Positions 60,048 to 62,595 are shown, counted from the first letter of the stretch. The stretch is 64,000 nt of DNA from Sinotaia quadrata (GCA_028829895.1 CM054177.1:32823064-32887063), one strand, 5' to 3'. Translations and numbers: made by a program. Notes: generated from the sequence alone by a model not told the origin.

Positions 60048-62271
60048 TAATCTCTCTATCTACAGTGAGTGGCTTATTAAACCAAGCATGCACATTATTT
60101 TAGAAGAGTATAAATCAAAAGAAAAAAAAAATTATAAATAAGCCTGAAATCATGAAATTAACATTGGTAGCTAAGATTCTATTTCAAAGCAAAAAAATAG
60201 AGAACTCACAAGAGTAAGCATTTTCTTTATCAATTCAAAGCAGAAAAATAGAGAACTCACAATAGTAAGCATTTTCTTTATAAATCGAGTGATGCATGAG
60301 CGATTGCCTAGTTCTGTGATGTCAATCTCTCCATCTTCTCTAAAATACAAAAACCAAATAAATTTACAATAATATTGCATAATACAAAAGAAATCAATCA
60401 TTAAGTTTGAAAGTTTCTGCCACAAAATGCTTAAGTAACAGCACCAGAAAAAATGTCAAAATTATTAATGTTCTTGTTACCATCTTTCAGCCTACTTTCA
60501 AATGCTACTGCTTTTAAACACAGGAAAATGTCTAATGCCACCTGTCCCATTTGGTGTTATGCTTATATATGTTGTTCAAAATGTAGAAAAAAGCCTTTAA
60601 TTATAAAAAAATCTAGGAAATTGTCCATAAACCACCGAACACTTACATATTTTATCACAGAAAAATGTCTCTCCTGTAGAGCTTAAACAAATATTTATTT
60701 AGACCTAGTATATTTCAATATCAGATCGGTAATGTGAAAAATTTACTGACTGAAATGAAAGCAAAATATTTTAAAAAATAACAGATTTGTTCCAAAGCTA
60801 AACATTAGACTGTCAGTATAAGATATAAGAATTTGTGTCTACTGTAAATATTTTTCATATTCATTTTTTTTGTTTTTGTAATTAAAAGCACACCCTGCTT
60901 CTAATATTGAAGAAATCTGCACTTGTGATTATCTGAGAAAATTTCAATCTCAATTTGCTAACAAAGAACTGCGTAAGGTTTTCAAAAGAACAACTAAAAG
61001 AAATTTGAACAAATTCTAAATGTAACTAATTTCAATATATCAAGCAAATACATTGCAAACTATTCTACAACAGTAATGAGAGCAAAGAAATATTACCAAT
61101 TTAAAATATTCACAATTGTTGTAGATTTATTAATGCTTAACCAAATTAATTATACTTAGTTTACTTCAGAATACAGTAATTAAATATTGTAGGGAAATAT
61201 TCTATTACTTTTTTCTATAGAGTTACACAAATGATTAGTTTTTAAAAATAGATTAATTTTTTCATAGTTTATTGTTAGATTCTAAGGATCAGGCCTACTA
61301 TCCCCAGTATTTTCAGGCTTAATATTCCCAGATTTTTTCAAATGATCAGTCTTACTATTCGAAAACTATTTAAAAATCAAGTCTACTGTTCTCTTCTCAT
61401 TCTAAAGATCAGGCCTACTGTTCCCAGTCTGTTACTAAGGACCAAGTTGACTGTTCCCGGTCTGTTACTAAGGACCTAGTTGACTGTTCCTGGTCTGTTA
61501 CTAAGGACCAAGTTGACTGTTCCTGATCTGTTACTAAGGACCAAGTTGACTGTTCCCGGTCTGTTCCTGGTCTGACTAGTGTACCTATTAATTTTTATTA
61601 AACAAAACTTTGGAAACCATTAGAAGACTGCTTACATTCCCATTTTCTTAAAGTTGAAATTGTAAACAACCAACCAAAGAACAAATGCTCAAACCAATTC
61701 ATTTATTTCAGTGACTCGCACCCTTTTAATTTAAAGTTTAACTAAGGGAATTAACTCCTTCCATCAAAACCACAACCTCCCTTCCCAATAAATAAAAATA
61801 ATAGAAAAGAATTAATAAATTCAATTAAAAAAGGTATTTAAAAAAAATTAAATTATTTCATTCTACCAGGTCAAGAATAAATTTGTGGATCAGCAAAACT
61901 GCATCCAAGTTGTTCTAGGAAAATGCAAAGAAAACTAGCTTTCCAAATCAAGACACAATGGTCTTATGCAGACATCCTGAATCTAAAATCTCAGACAGAA
62001 ATGGACACTATATCTCAGTTGCCCCTGGATACTCTGGACTTTCTGATATAGAACAGGAAATATAATGCATAGAAGTTGAAAATGAAGTGAATAAAACAGA
62101 TTATTAAATACAAACAGATTCAGACTTTACAAAATGATAGCTTTTCAAGATGGGTGTTCTATGTAATTTTGATGTGTAACAAACTTACCCGGCAATTATT
62201 GGCTGCATATAAAGATCCACATGTTCATTGCGTAGTTGTCCAATAACATGAATGACAAGTCGCTGGAACAT
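13322..62271 (-). CDS. USP34: USP34 homologue, ubiquitin C-terminal hydrolase, C-terminal half (30 exons; 5' end outside window)
   Basis: USP34 is a very large deubiquitinase (about 3,546 residues in human) that removes ubiquitin from targets such as axin and acts in Wnt and DNA-damage signalling. The thirty exons total 4,329 nt (1,442 residues plus stop), with all phases matching. They cover the region after the peptidase domain, a mostly helical ARM/HEAT-like scaffold; the Cys and His boxes are not in the window. Strong matches to human USP34 (recalled) include LTEYFAFLFEF, DNINIRQTCNLIFSL, HSQPFFKLLSML, NHNKQ/HHNKQ next to ALL.FWYNVC.DCPEN, KNIAFNYILADH, QNIQWAFKN, MYHEATACHVTGD, LLTLLNSY, GPYFPRR, IRPPRP, KGVDDVYD, VAYEG and LMDER. 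The end is a low-complexity tail and a short C-terminal helix. USP9X and USP24 are related, but these blocks fit USP34. Confidence 0.96.
13873..15092 (-). other. USP34 intron 29 with a repeat of about 62 bp
   Basis: Only AT-rich intron is visible, apart from three diverged units at 14505-14630 that share GAGCAAGTA and ACTATGTAGATG. Confidence 0.7.
15093..15951 (-). CDS. USP34: USP34 exon 29 (largest exon, disordered tail)
   Basis: Acceptor CTGTTACAG|GAT, donor GACA|GTAAGT, 286 codons plus one base. The first 40 residues (DVRTMLLIFSVQRS and following) continue the helical scaffold, matching human DLRALALLLSVHTPK. The rest is Ser/Thr/Glu-rich with no human similarity. Near the end is a coding tandem repeat of about 11 residues with the core ESCGDSVMERQ, listed separately. 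The length is unusual for this gene, whose other internal exons are 10 to 183 nt. Confidence 0.93.
15186..15292 (-). repeat. USP34: Coding tandem repeat ESCG(D/A)SVM(E/K)RQ in USP34
   Basis: Three consecutive copies of a unit of about 33 nt (CAGAATCTCCACAGCTTTC core on the + strand) encode ESCGDSVERQ, ESCGDSVMERQ and ESCGASVMKRQ. One copy lacks the Met codon but all keep frame. Confidence 0.85.
15952..16991 (-). other. USP34 intron 28
   Basis: About 1 kb of intron; the only feature seen is the MITE at 16670-16801. Confidence 0.7.
16670..16801. mobile_element. hAT-like MITE, about 132 bp
   Basis: The left end CAGCCTTTCTCAACC followed by TTTTTTACCATGG is the type of terminus seen in hAT Charlie/SPIN-like elements. 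The right end, reverse complemented, reads TAGGTTTCTCAAAACG, an imperfect inverted copy. Flanks are TGGTAAAC (16662-16669) and TGGTAGAC (16802-16809), 7 of 8 matching. It is non-coding and decayed. Confidence 0.6.
16992..17129 (-). CDS. USP34: USP34 exon 28
   Basis: Acceptor CATCTTTCAG|GTG, donor GGG|GTATGT, 46 codons, phase 0 to 0. VHEQVLHDQCRSFVDNLI aligns with human VQSQVFSEANCANLISTLI. Confidence 0.94.
17641..17768. repeat. 64-bp tandem duplication
   Basis: Two near-identical copies starting AAATCTTTTGGATAGTATTC at 17641 and 17705. Confidence 0.92.
18430..19970. other. Unassigned segment, possible old transposon
   Basis: Compared with its surroundings this stretch has more CG dinucleotides and fewer A/T runs, and it contains a perfect 8-bp stem hairpin AAACAGTC-AACC-GACTGTTT (18819-18838) flanked by CCGG on both sides. 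I could not find terminal repeats, a target duplication or a coding frame, so its nature is open. Confidence 0.35.
20312..20455 (-). CDS. USP34: USP34 exon 27
   Basis: Acceptor ATCTCTCAG|AGT, donor AAG|GTAATA, 48 codons, phase 0. It contains INYCEAVLMDERMSLNN, matching human AEYIKCILMDERTFLNN. Confidence 0.95.
20550..20723. repeat. 52-bp minisatellite, 3.3 copies
   Basis: Units begin ACCACCAGTTTAACA at 20550, 20604, 20656 and 20708 and share AATGGATATTTAGCA. Intron 26 of USP34. Confidence 0.9.
21190..21300. repeat. 14-15 bp repeat GGTAAATATCAGTAT
   Basis: About seven short units of GTATGGTAAATATCA type. Intronic. Confidence 0.8.
21301..22442 (-). other. USP34 intron 26, right part
   Basis: AT-rich intron with no recognisable gene or repeat beyond short simple sequence. 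Confidence 0.6.
22443..22522 (-). CDS. USP34: USP34 exon 26
   Basis: Acceptor GTTAACAG|GG, donor GAT|GTATGT; a split Gly codon joins it to exon 25. AMVAYEGVPIHSPYFAKLWN matches human SVLVAYEGLPLHLALFPKLW. Confidence 0.95.
22527..22800. repeat. Repeat of about 38 bp starting next to the exon 26 acceptor
   Basis: Units contain ACATGATGTCAAGACATAAA and AACTGACTTTCAG. The first copy begins a few bases upstream (in gene direction) of the acceptor at 22523. Confidence 0.88.
23339..23462 (-). CDS. USP34: USP34 exon 25
   Basis: Acceptor TTTCAG|GGG, donor CTTG|GTAAGC, 41 codons plus one base. GVDDVYDSQVYNFFVSYHQL matches human GKDDVYDRMLLDYFFSYHQF. In human this block follows directly on the segment equivalent to exon 22. 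Confidence 0.95.
23585..23721 (-). CDS. USP34: USP34 exon 24, lineage-specific or alternative insert
   Basis: Acceptor TATGTATTAG|GA, donor GGT|GTAAGA, 45 codons plus two bases. It reads QGNEVIQFYKVRKSREEQ then a hydrophobic helix-like stretch ending SFHQLSG, with protein-like codon use. Human USP34 has nothing between exons 22 and 25, so this is an insert. It needs one base from an upstream exon, which the 10-nt microexon at 24877-24886 supplies. Together they are 147 nt (49 codons), phase 0 at both sides, and could be included or skipped as a unit. Confidence 0.72.
23722..24876 (-). other. USP34 intron 23
   Basis: AT-rich intron with no repeat array or gene seen. Confidence 0.6.
24877..24886 (-). 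CDS. USP34: USP34 candidate 10-nt microexon (exon 23)
   Basis: On the - strand TTTGTTTATTGCAG|TTCTTAACAG|GTTAGA. It encodes Phe-Leu-Thr plus the first base of Gly. It has a good polypyrimidine tract and acceptor and a modest donor. The case rests on phase: it starts in phase 0 after exon 22 and leaves the single base required by exon 24. It is too short for similarity to confirm. Confidence 0.5.
25230..25351 (-). CDS. USP34: USP34 exon 22
   Basis: Acceptor AAATTTCAG|TA, donor AAG|GTGAAT. HSGPYFPRRGQKPMMSKSSI and IRPPRPQFQMMLHPGLLEAA match human SLGPYFPCRENIKLIGGKSN and IRPPRPELNMCLLPTMVETS. Confidence 0.95.
25860..25892 (-). CDS. USP34: USP34 exon 21, 33-nt symmetric exon
   Basis: Acceptor TGTTTCCAG|TG, donor CTTG|GTAAGC; phase 1 to 1, so inclusion or skipping keeps frame. 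It encodes VRKFGQHKESL. Human has only a few residues at this place, so the exon is lineage-specific or optional. Both splice sites are strong. Confidence 0.75.
25893..26786 (-). other. USP34 intron 20
   Basis: Intron holding a diverged duplication of about 60 bp at 26335-26440 (CATACATTAG...CTGACAAAC twice) and TTTTATAT repeats. No gene. Confidence 0.6.
26787..26885 (-). CDS. USP34: USP34 exon 20
   Basis: Acceptor TTGTTGGACAG|AT, donor AATG|GTCAGA (a weak +3 C donor, as in exon 8). With exon 19 it gives CFDVLKQMVL, matching human CIDVLKELVL, and continues SLLVPFLTQAHN, matching human HTLVPFLQHNH. Confidence 0.92.
26882..27000. repeat. Duplicated 3' splice-site region of USP34 exon 20
   Basis: Two copies, about 62 bp apart, of a segment with CATCYGTCCAACAAAATAAA, CATTAATACGTAAGAACA and CAATTCAA. 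The first copy includes the real acceptor and first exon bases. In the second the acceptor AG has become GG on the - strand. Confidence 0.85.
27240..27830. repeat. Minisatellite of about 48-58 bp, about 11 copies
   Basis: Units combine ACAAATTAATTAATGCCAAC, TTGTATATCATACTTAGAG and TCAGAGGG. It lies in USP34 intron 19, near but not touching exon 19. Confidence 0.9.
27898..28020 (-). CDS. USP34: USP34 exon 19
   Basis: Acceptor ACGGATACAG|CT, donor TTTG|GTAATT. ERAEVVKKLLTLLNSYTPTE matches human ERIEFAHKLLTLLNSYSPPE. Confidence 0.95.
28365..29335. repeat. Large minisatellite of about 44-60 bp, about 19 copies, two subfamilies
   Basis: Main unit: CTACCTTGACTCCAAGGATA, TATTTATGTAAA, ATGAACAAA. 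A 44-bp subfamily at 28780-28950 carries ACAACAAGGAATATTATATC. A third variant (29100-29290) has GTTAACTGCAAGGACA. On the - strand the main units repeat CAAGGTAGGA, a donor-like sequence. USP34 intron 18. Confidence 0.9.
29356..29663. repeat. 100-bp minisatellite, 3 copies
   Basis: Copies start CTTTCTGTTACTTGACAAAT at 29356, 29456 and 29556; the first two differ little and the third has small insertions. Confidence 0.94.
29665..29880. repeat. Repeat of about 78 bp abutting the exon 18 donor
   Basis: Units share GAAATCTCTGTAAAACATTC and TGGTATGCACACACATACAC. The last unit includes the first intron bases of the exon 18 donor (GTACAGAGATTTCAG on the - strand). Confidence 0.82.
29881..30007 (-). 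CDS. USP34: USP34 exon 18
   Basis: Acceptor TTGCCTTTCAG|TCC, donor AAGG|GTACAG. SFFTLHVMYHEATACHVTGD matches human SFNTLHMMYHEATACHVTGD, one of the clearest USP34 signatures. Confidence 0.97.
30008..32817 (-). other. USP34 intron 17, no gene seen
   Basis: A 2.8-kb AT-rich intron. Two loosely related segments (30900-31070 and 31200-31330) share GATTCTAG, CCAGTC and CTTAACTTAAGTGAGTGA words, an old duplication. Small open frames on + at 31931-32340 look random. Confidence 0.55.
32818..32896 (-). CDS. USP34: USP34 exon 17
   Basis: Acceptor TTATGTCTAG|T, donor GAG|GTAATT. AFKILVDGSEERQLLIYQNG matches human AFRILLESDEDRLLVVFNRG. Confidence 0.95.
33000..33540. repeat. Minisatellite of about 42-70 bp, about 9 copies, near exon 16 donor
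   Basis: Units contain CACTTGTGGCCCCATTAAAT and TAGAGACAAAAAATACATCA. The right-hand units (33406-33500) resemble the exon 16 donor context CCCTATGAAAGACACTCAC. Confidence 0.85.
33641..33798 (-). CDS. USP34: USP34 exon 16
   Basis: Acceptor GCATGAATAG|GCA, donor ATTGC|GTGAGT, 52 codons plus two bases. AVEELYKMMRLMAARYPNST and HWQTLIA match human AVEELFNLMQLFIAQRPDMR and CWTTLIS. Confidence 0.96.
33897..34097. repeat. 68-bp minisatellite, 3 copies
   Basis: Copies start AGTATTCATAACAATAAGAG at 33897, 33965 and 34033 and are almost identical. Confidence 0.94.
34100..35120. other. Intronic segment of unknown origin
   Basis: This part of USP34 intron 15 is less AT-rich than its surroundings and lacks tandem repeats (for example 34600-35105). 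It could be a decayed transposon, but no termini, target duplication or meaningful frame were found. Confidence 0.3.
35154..35445. repeat. 73-bp minisatellite, 4 copies, each with a donor-like site
   Basis: Units start ACCTATGATTTGTATT at 35154, 35227, 35300 and 35373. In gene direction (- strand) each contains AATCATAG|GTAAGT, a near-consensus 5' splice site that is not used by the exon model. Confidence 0.93.
36328..36505 (-). CDS. USP34: USP34 exon 15
   Basis: Acceptor TTGTTTTAAG|G, donor GCT|GTGAGT, 59 codons plus one base. MLPSYYGILRICCQ and LAQHQNIQWAFKNITPYPSQ match human MLPAYYGILRLCCE and LASHQNIQWAFKNLTPHASQ. Confidence 0.97.
36506..38110 (-). other. USP34 intron 14
   Basis: Intron with an AT repeat near 36531, a purine-rich block (36900-37430, GAGAGAAAA type) and the 41-bp array listed separately. 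No gene. Confidence 0.6.
37440..37710. repeat. 41-bp minisatellite, 6 copies
   Basis: The unit is AAGTCCATTTCTTAGCAGCA plus ATCACATTTAGTAAAATATTT. Confidence 0.93.
38111..38217 (-). CDS. USP34: USP34 exon 14
   Basis: Acceptor CTGAATTGCAG|GCA, donor ATTCT|GTAAGT. ALLMFWYNVCMDCPENVKLI and CKNIAFNYIL match human ALLSFWYNVCADCPENIRLI and TKNIAFNYIL. Confidence 0.97.
38218..38470. repeat. 62-65 bp array that begins at the exon 14 acceptor
   Basis: Units start TGCAATTCAG at 38219, 38284 (TGAAATTCAG), 38349 and 38411, with CACACAGACATGGTCATTAA and GTCTCACCACC. The first unit is the real acceptor (CTGAATTGCAG|GC on the - strand). The other units carry copies that still contain an AG. Confidence 0.88.
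38891..39011. repeat. 37-bp minisatellite, left part, split by hAT insertion
   Basis: The unit is ATTATTCATACTTTAGAGTA plus TTTAAAGTCTTCTAAAC, with copies at 38891, 38928, 38965 and 39002. The copy at 39002 is interrupted by the transposon and the array resumes at 42449-42515. Confidence 0.94.
39020..42448 (+). mobile_element. Complete hAT-superfamily DNA transposon, 3,429 bp
   Basis: Cut-and-paste element with all expected parts. Terminal inverted repeats are TAGGGGTGGGCAAACT (39020) and, reverse complemented from the right end, CAGGGGTGGGCAAACT; only the first base differs. The 8-bp target duplication CTTTAGAG is perfect (39012-39019 and 42449-42456) and fits the hAT preference nTnnnnAn. 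Subterminal GCGGCCC motifs occur at both ends, including a 16-bp palindrome GGGCCGCATGCGGCCC at 39045-39060. One uninterrupted transposase gene lies inside. A TA microsatellite (about 42356-42382) precedes the right end. It sits antisense to USP34 in intron 13 and its intact state suggests recent arrival. Confidence 0.96.
40289..42091 (+). CDS. hAT transposase (Charlie/GTF2IRD2-like), 600 residues
   Basis: DNA transposase of the hAT superfamily that excises and reinserts the element. The frame is open from 40229, but I choose the ATG at 40289 because the protein then starts MSVTKKRKIEDE, as related transposases do; the 20 upstream residues look like leader. Seen: a BED-type zinc finger (C35-x2-C38-x14-H53-x4-H58), catalytic Asp181 in LALDEST, Asp248 in TTDGA, a CxxH motif C282/H285 in LHCVIHQE, the RW pair 341-342, and the C-terminal hATC dimerisation block with Glu549 in YICEQAFS. 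Size and motifs agree with GTF2IRD2-like, ZBED and EPM2AIP1-related hAT proteins. No stop or frameshift breaks it. It is a transposon gene rather than a host gene, given the intact termini. Confidence 0.96.
   Translation: MSVTKKRKIEDECRVFNDEWTTKYCFIKVGSKSVCLLCHESVAVFKEYNLKRHYQTKHSDFGYNLTTEERKRKCLELVKNLEKQQTVFTKQSSIQDAATEASLVLSHRIVKHNKPFSDSEFIKECLLDAANIMCPEQKNKFDNITLSRRTVVRRVDKISNNLMHKLQDASKQFLWYSLALDESTDVHDTAQLLIFIRGINTSFKLTEELLSVESLKDTTTGHDIFNAVNNCIERTGLVWNKMASVTTDGARALTGKNVGLVKLISDKIKAEYPDHTLLPLHCVIHQENLCKTVLNIKHVIDPVVSVINLIRSRGLNHRQFRALLDDLETEHSDVLYHTSVRWLSLGKVLRRVWDLREEIVMFLEMKGIECDFNTNIVNKEWKLDFMFAIEIMEKLNELNVKLQGNCVFAHEMYVHVKSFRAKLSLFSRQASEKKFCHFPLLKQEIISDEMTEKYRAQLDALTDEFGRRFKDFKNLEPHFNILSSPLSAEADTAPEDIQLELLDLQADHEKFKSDGLLDFYGSLSDESFPNLKNFAAKLLSLFGSTYICEQAFSCLKINKSKNRSLLSDCNLHAVMRISTSRLAPDFKNIVKNCKQLHTSH
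42449..42515. repeat. 37-bp minisatellite, right part after the hAT insertion
   Basis: Continuation of the 38891 array: CTTTAGAGTATTTAAAATCT and one further unit. It begins with the second copy of the target duplication. Confidence 0.92.
42516..43430 (-). other. USP34 intron 13, left remainder
   Basis: AT-rich intron. A short duplication TTCAGTGA(G/A)CTGA..TGCAG occurs near 42787 and 42834. No gene. Confidence 0.55.
43431..43514 (-). CDS. USP34: USP34 exon 13
   Basis: Acceptor GACTTTTGCAG|TTC, donor CAG|GTAAGG, 28 codons. FSEYFPDLWQLFQPKLLEPQ matches human FSTYFMDLWNLFQPKLSEPA. Confidence 0.96.
43515..45200 (-). other. USP34 intron 12, left part
   Basis: AT-rich. A diverged duplication of about 100 bp at 44375-44510 shares GAACAGC(C/T)TGGA(T/C)CTGTT and CTCTTTGCTTT. 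No gene supported. Confidence 0.55.
45235..45660. repeat. 62-bp minisatellite, about 7 copies, with donor-like motif
   Basis: Units contain ACTTACACTTACTGATGTTA, ACACCTCTGTCATCTTAACA and CCATCTTAATACT. In gene direction each reads ATCAGTAAGTGTAAGT, which includes two GTAAGT words. Confidence 0.93.
45637..46660 (-). mobile_element. Probable decayed retroelement fragment (gag/ORF1-like)
   Basis: The block between two arrays has a different, less AT-rich texture. On the - strand broken frames read as protein: a Cys/His-bearing stretch with CTVHMCTHYRVDPVIDASCW (46256-46456), VNTSIQWKFPPKIKENYKQ (about 46030-46085), a polar Thr/Lys/Glu-rich part (45822-46016) and TKTQTILLVEEGLTGELDIL (45637-45825). 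Frameshifts and stops separate them. Order and composition suggest the 5' UTR and first ORF of a non-LTR or similar retroelement. No reverse transcriptase is present and I do not recognise the family. Confidence 0.4.
46715..47005. repeat. Minisatellite of about 84 bp, 3-4 copies
   Basis: Units share AAAACAATGGCTCACACACA, CTCAACATCTATGCTCTTCT and TGCTATGTTTCTC. Open frames here are by-products. Confidence 0.88.
47301..47533. repeat. 70-71 bp array made from the 3' end and donor of USP34 exon 12
   Basis: Units start GTTTCT at 47301, 47372, 47442 and 47513. The last lies inside exon 12 and its donor; the other three are intronic copies of the last 26 or so exon bases plus flanking intron with TTCCTATTAATAGGC. 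In the copies the donor GT has been lost. Confidence 0.9.
47508..47593 (-). CDS. USP34: USP34 exon 12
   Basis: Acceptor TAATTTTCAG|AT, donor ATG|GTAAGT. PQIHGTTKLVCYFTVMNFCV and SKTEKLM match human AAVHGTTKLVPYFSFMTYCL and SKTEKLM. Confidence 0.96.
47594..48555 (-). other. USP34 intron 11, left part
   Basis: AT-rich intron, no repeat array or gene seen. Confidence 0.6.
48556..49090. repeat. Minisatellite of about 47-50 bp, about 10 copies
   Basis: Units combine CAATCAGAAGGCTGGCTATG, TGGTAGGGGGAAAAGGCTAC and AAGA. USP34 intron 11. Confidence 0.9.
49714..49762 (-). CDS. USP34: USP34 exon 11
   Basis: Acceptor GCTATGTGCAG|GTG, donor GTCG|GTAAGT, 49 nt. VYEHLLSLLSQARLYV matches human VYNVLLGLLSRAKLYV. 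Confidence 0.95.
49880..50310. repeat. Repeat of about 125 bp, 3-4 diverged copies
   Basis: Units share ACAGTAAAACATGTTCTGTA, GTGTGCAGAG and CATCATCTGACAGAAAATA. USP34 intron 10. Confidence 0.8.
50443..50705. repeat. 29-bp minisatellite, 9 copies
   Basis: The unit is GGCCTAGAGTCTTGTTATGG plus TAACAGACA, head to tail with no spacers. Confidence 0.95.
50706..51261 (-). other. USP34 intron 10, remainder
   Basis: No gene or repeat array is seen. Confidence 0.6.
51262..51294 (-). CDS. USP34: USP34 exon 10 (33 nt)
   Basis: Acceptor TTTTTACCACAG|ATG, donor CAG|GTAAAC. MSPDVRMVLHQ matches human LSPDTTVVLHQ. Confidence 0.95.
51295..51766 (-). other. USP34 intron 9
   Basis: A 472-bp intron with a weak degenerate repeat of about 65 bp (TATCTC..TTCACTTT.T..A..ATAAA.ATCTA) and no gene. 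Confidence 0.55.
51767..51861 (-). CDS. USP34: USP34 exon 9
   Basis: Acceptor TTGGTCCTAG|CT, donor CAG|GTTGGC. AAAHLLVALVPCNQFRQSFR matches human SAAYLLVSLIPSNSFRQMFR. Confidence 0.95.
51862..54134 (-). other. USP34 intron 8
   Basis: A 2.3-kb intron with the 68-bp array at 52280-52670. The segment 52800-53560 is less AT-rich and carries short frames on both strands (52808-53017, 53265-53505) that I cannot assign; it may be a transposon relic. Confidence 0.5.
52280..52670. repeat. Minisatellite of about 68 bp, 6 copies
   Basis: Units share GTCTGATAATGGGTTTAAGA, AGTTAATAAACCTGAGGTAA and AATTAAATGACAGAGTGG. Confidence 0.92.
54135..54282 (-). CDS. USP34: USP34 exon 8
   Basis: Acceptor TTATATTCAG|CTG, donor AATG|GTCAGT (weak +3 C). 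CLEWLTTQVTRNKLAQAW, WVEHYLIAHNNVRVRN match human CLDWLAVQTPRNKLAHSW, WVERFLLAHNYPRVRT. Confidence 0.96.
54283..55070 (-). other. USP34 intron 7, left part
   Basis: AT-rich, with a TA microsatellite at 54715-54732. No gene. Confidence 0.6.
55073..55720. repeat. 33-36 bp minisatellite, about 18 copies in two subfamilies
   Basis: Left half: CCTACCAATGGTATTATGAA plus CAGCTACAAACTGG. Right half: GCCTGCCAAAGTATTATTAA plus CACATACAATCTG, 33 bp and very regular from 55380 to 55650. The unit is a multiple of three, giving open frames on both strands that I do not count as genes. Confidence 0.94.
56106..56210 (-). CDS. USP34: USP34 exon 7
   Basis: Acceptor TTTGTGGCAG|CAT, donor GAG|GTGTGT, 35 codons. 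PFFKLLSMLVEFVGGPPGMP matches human PFFKLLTMLMEFAGGPPGMP. Confidence 0.97.
56214..56279. repeat. Small duplication next to the exon 7 acceptor
   Basis: ACAAACATTAGGAAAATA and AGTACACT occur twice about 35 bp apart, starting 4 bp from the acceptor. Confidence 0.8.
56280..57295 (-). other. USP34 intron 6, GC-AG type
   Basis: The intron (56211-57295) starts with GCAAGT and ends with GGCAG. A G/T-rich stretch lies at 57147-57175. Repeats of TTTTAGAATTAAA.A...TATAAACA type occur around 56450-56600. No gene. Confidence 0.65.
57296..57340 (-). CDS. USP34: USP34 exon 6 (45 nt, GC donor)
   Basis: Acceptor TTTTTATTCAG|ATT, donor GAG|GCAAGT. IVNMVFAAIRKLSPE matches human IVSMLFTSIAKLTPE. The donor is GC instead of GT; no GT donor nearby keeps the frame. 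Confidence 0.93.
57553..57657 (-). CDS. USP34: USP34 exon 5
   Basis: Acceptor TTTTGACCAG|GGT, donor GCA|GTAAGT, 35 codons. GFPFLVNQIRDNINIRQTCN matches human GFPFLFQHIRDGINIRQTCN. Confidence 0.97.
57780..57962 (-). CDS. USP34: USP34 exon 4
   Basis: Acceptor CATTGTTAG|GTG, donor AAG|GTAGTT, 61 codons. VEILSDEEEEDEVLSLAEEA then YRPTSLEKMISLTALLVEKS match human VEVLSEEE..EDILSLAEEK and YRPAALEKMIALVALLVEQS. The acidic run is a likely flexible loop. Confidence 0.97.
58379..58543 (-). CDS. USP34: USP34 exon 3
   Basis: Acceptor GATTACTAG|ATT, donor TAT|GTGAGT, 55 codons. YLTEYFAFLFEFAKSGEEE and AISTMVSFYMG match human HLTEYFAFLYEFAKMGEEE and AISTMVHFYMG. Confidence 0.97.
58544..60173 (-). other. 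USP34 intron 2
   Basis: Very AT-rich intron. It contains a diverged duplication (GTACAAGCAAGGTTTACATT at 59371 and 59449) and a TCTA microsatellite. No gene. Confidence 0.6.
59991..60047. repeat. (TCTA)n microsatellite
   Basis: About 14 uninterrupted TCTA units. Confidence 0.97.
60175..60283. repeat. USP34: 51-bp duplication of the exon 2 donor region
   Basis: Two copies of the end of exon 2 and its donor (AGAACTCACAATAGTAAGCA and AGAACTCACAAGAGTAAGCA, 51 bp apart). The donor GTGAGTTCTC is identical in both. Confidence 0.93.
60261..60339 (-). CDS. USP34: USP34 exon 2 (proximal donor form)
   Basis: Acceptor TTGTATTTTAG|A, donor ATT|GTGAGT. EDGEIDITELGNRSCITRFI then KKMLTI leads into IEHGVRPHSK of exon 3, which agrees with the human arrangement ending in IEHG. 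A second, identical donor 51 nt further would extend the exon to 60210 and add 17 residues in frame (VSSLFFCFELIKKMLTL). Confidence 0.9.
60340..62188 (-). other. USP34 intron 1 of the window
   Basis: AT-rich intron with the 32-bp array at 61400-61570. No gene. Confidence 0.6.
61395..61572. repeat. 32-bp minisatellite, about 5 copies
   Basis: The unit is CTGTTCCCGGTCTGTTACTA plus AGGACCAAGTTGA. Confidence 0.92.
62189..62271 (-). CDS. USP34: USP34 exon 1 of the window (internal exon)
   Basis: Acceptor ACACCTTCTAG|ATG, donor GCCGG|GTAAGT, 27 codons plus two bases. MFQRLVIHVIGQLRNEHVDL joins in frame to GEDGEIDITEL. The ATG is an internal Met, since the exon is preceded by an acceptor and human USP34 extends more than 2,000 residues upstream. 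Confidence 0.9.
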
Positions 62272-62399
62272 CTAGAAGGTGTTGCAGACAAAACTGATTT
62301 ATTCTATTGCTGTCAATGCTTATTACTAAAAATATGAACAATGTGATACTGGAATATCTAAAACAGTAATTCTCAAAATACATTCCTCCAAATAATGAG

Positions 62400-62595
62400 A
62401 TTTTTCCCATTGACACCAACACATCCAAATATAAATTATAAATATTTCCTGCTGTTCAGCAAAGAGATTTTCCAACTGACAACATATCCAAATATAAATT
62501 ATAAATATTTCATGCTGTTCAGCAAAGAGAATTTCCAATTAACAACAACATATCCAAATATAAATTATAAATATTTCATGCTATTCAGCAAAGAG
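62400..62595. repeat. 63-bp minisatellite, 3 copies
   Basis: Units share CATCCAAATATAAATTATAA and GCTGTTCAGCAAAGAGA. Confidence 0.94.

Noticed and set aside
62189..62271. The ATG at the start of this exon as the USP34 start codon
   Set aside because: It follows a good splice acceptor, and the protein family continues far upstream, including the catalytic domain.
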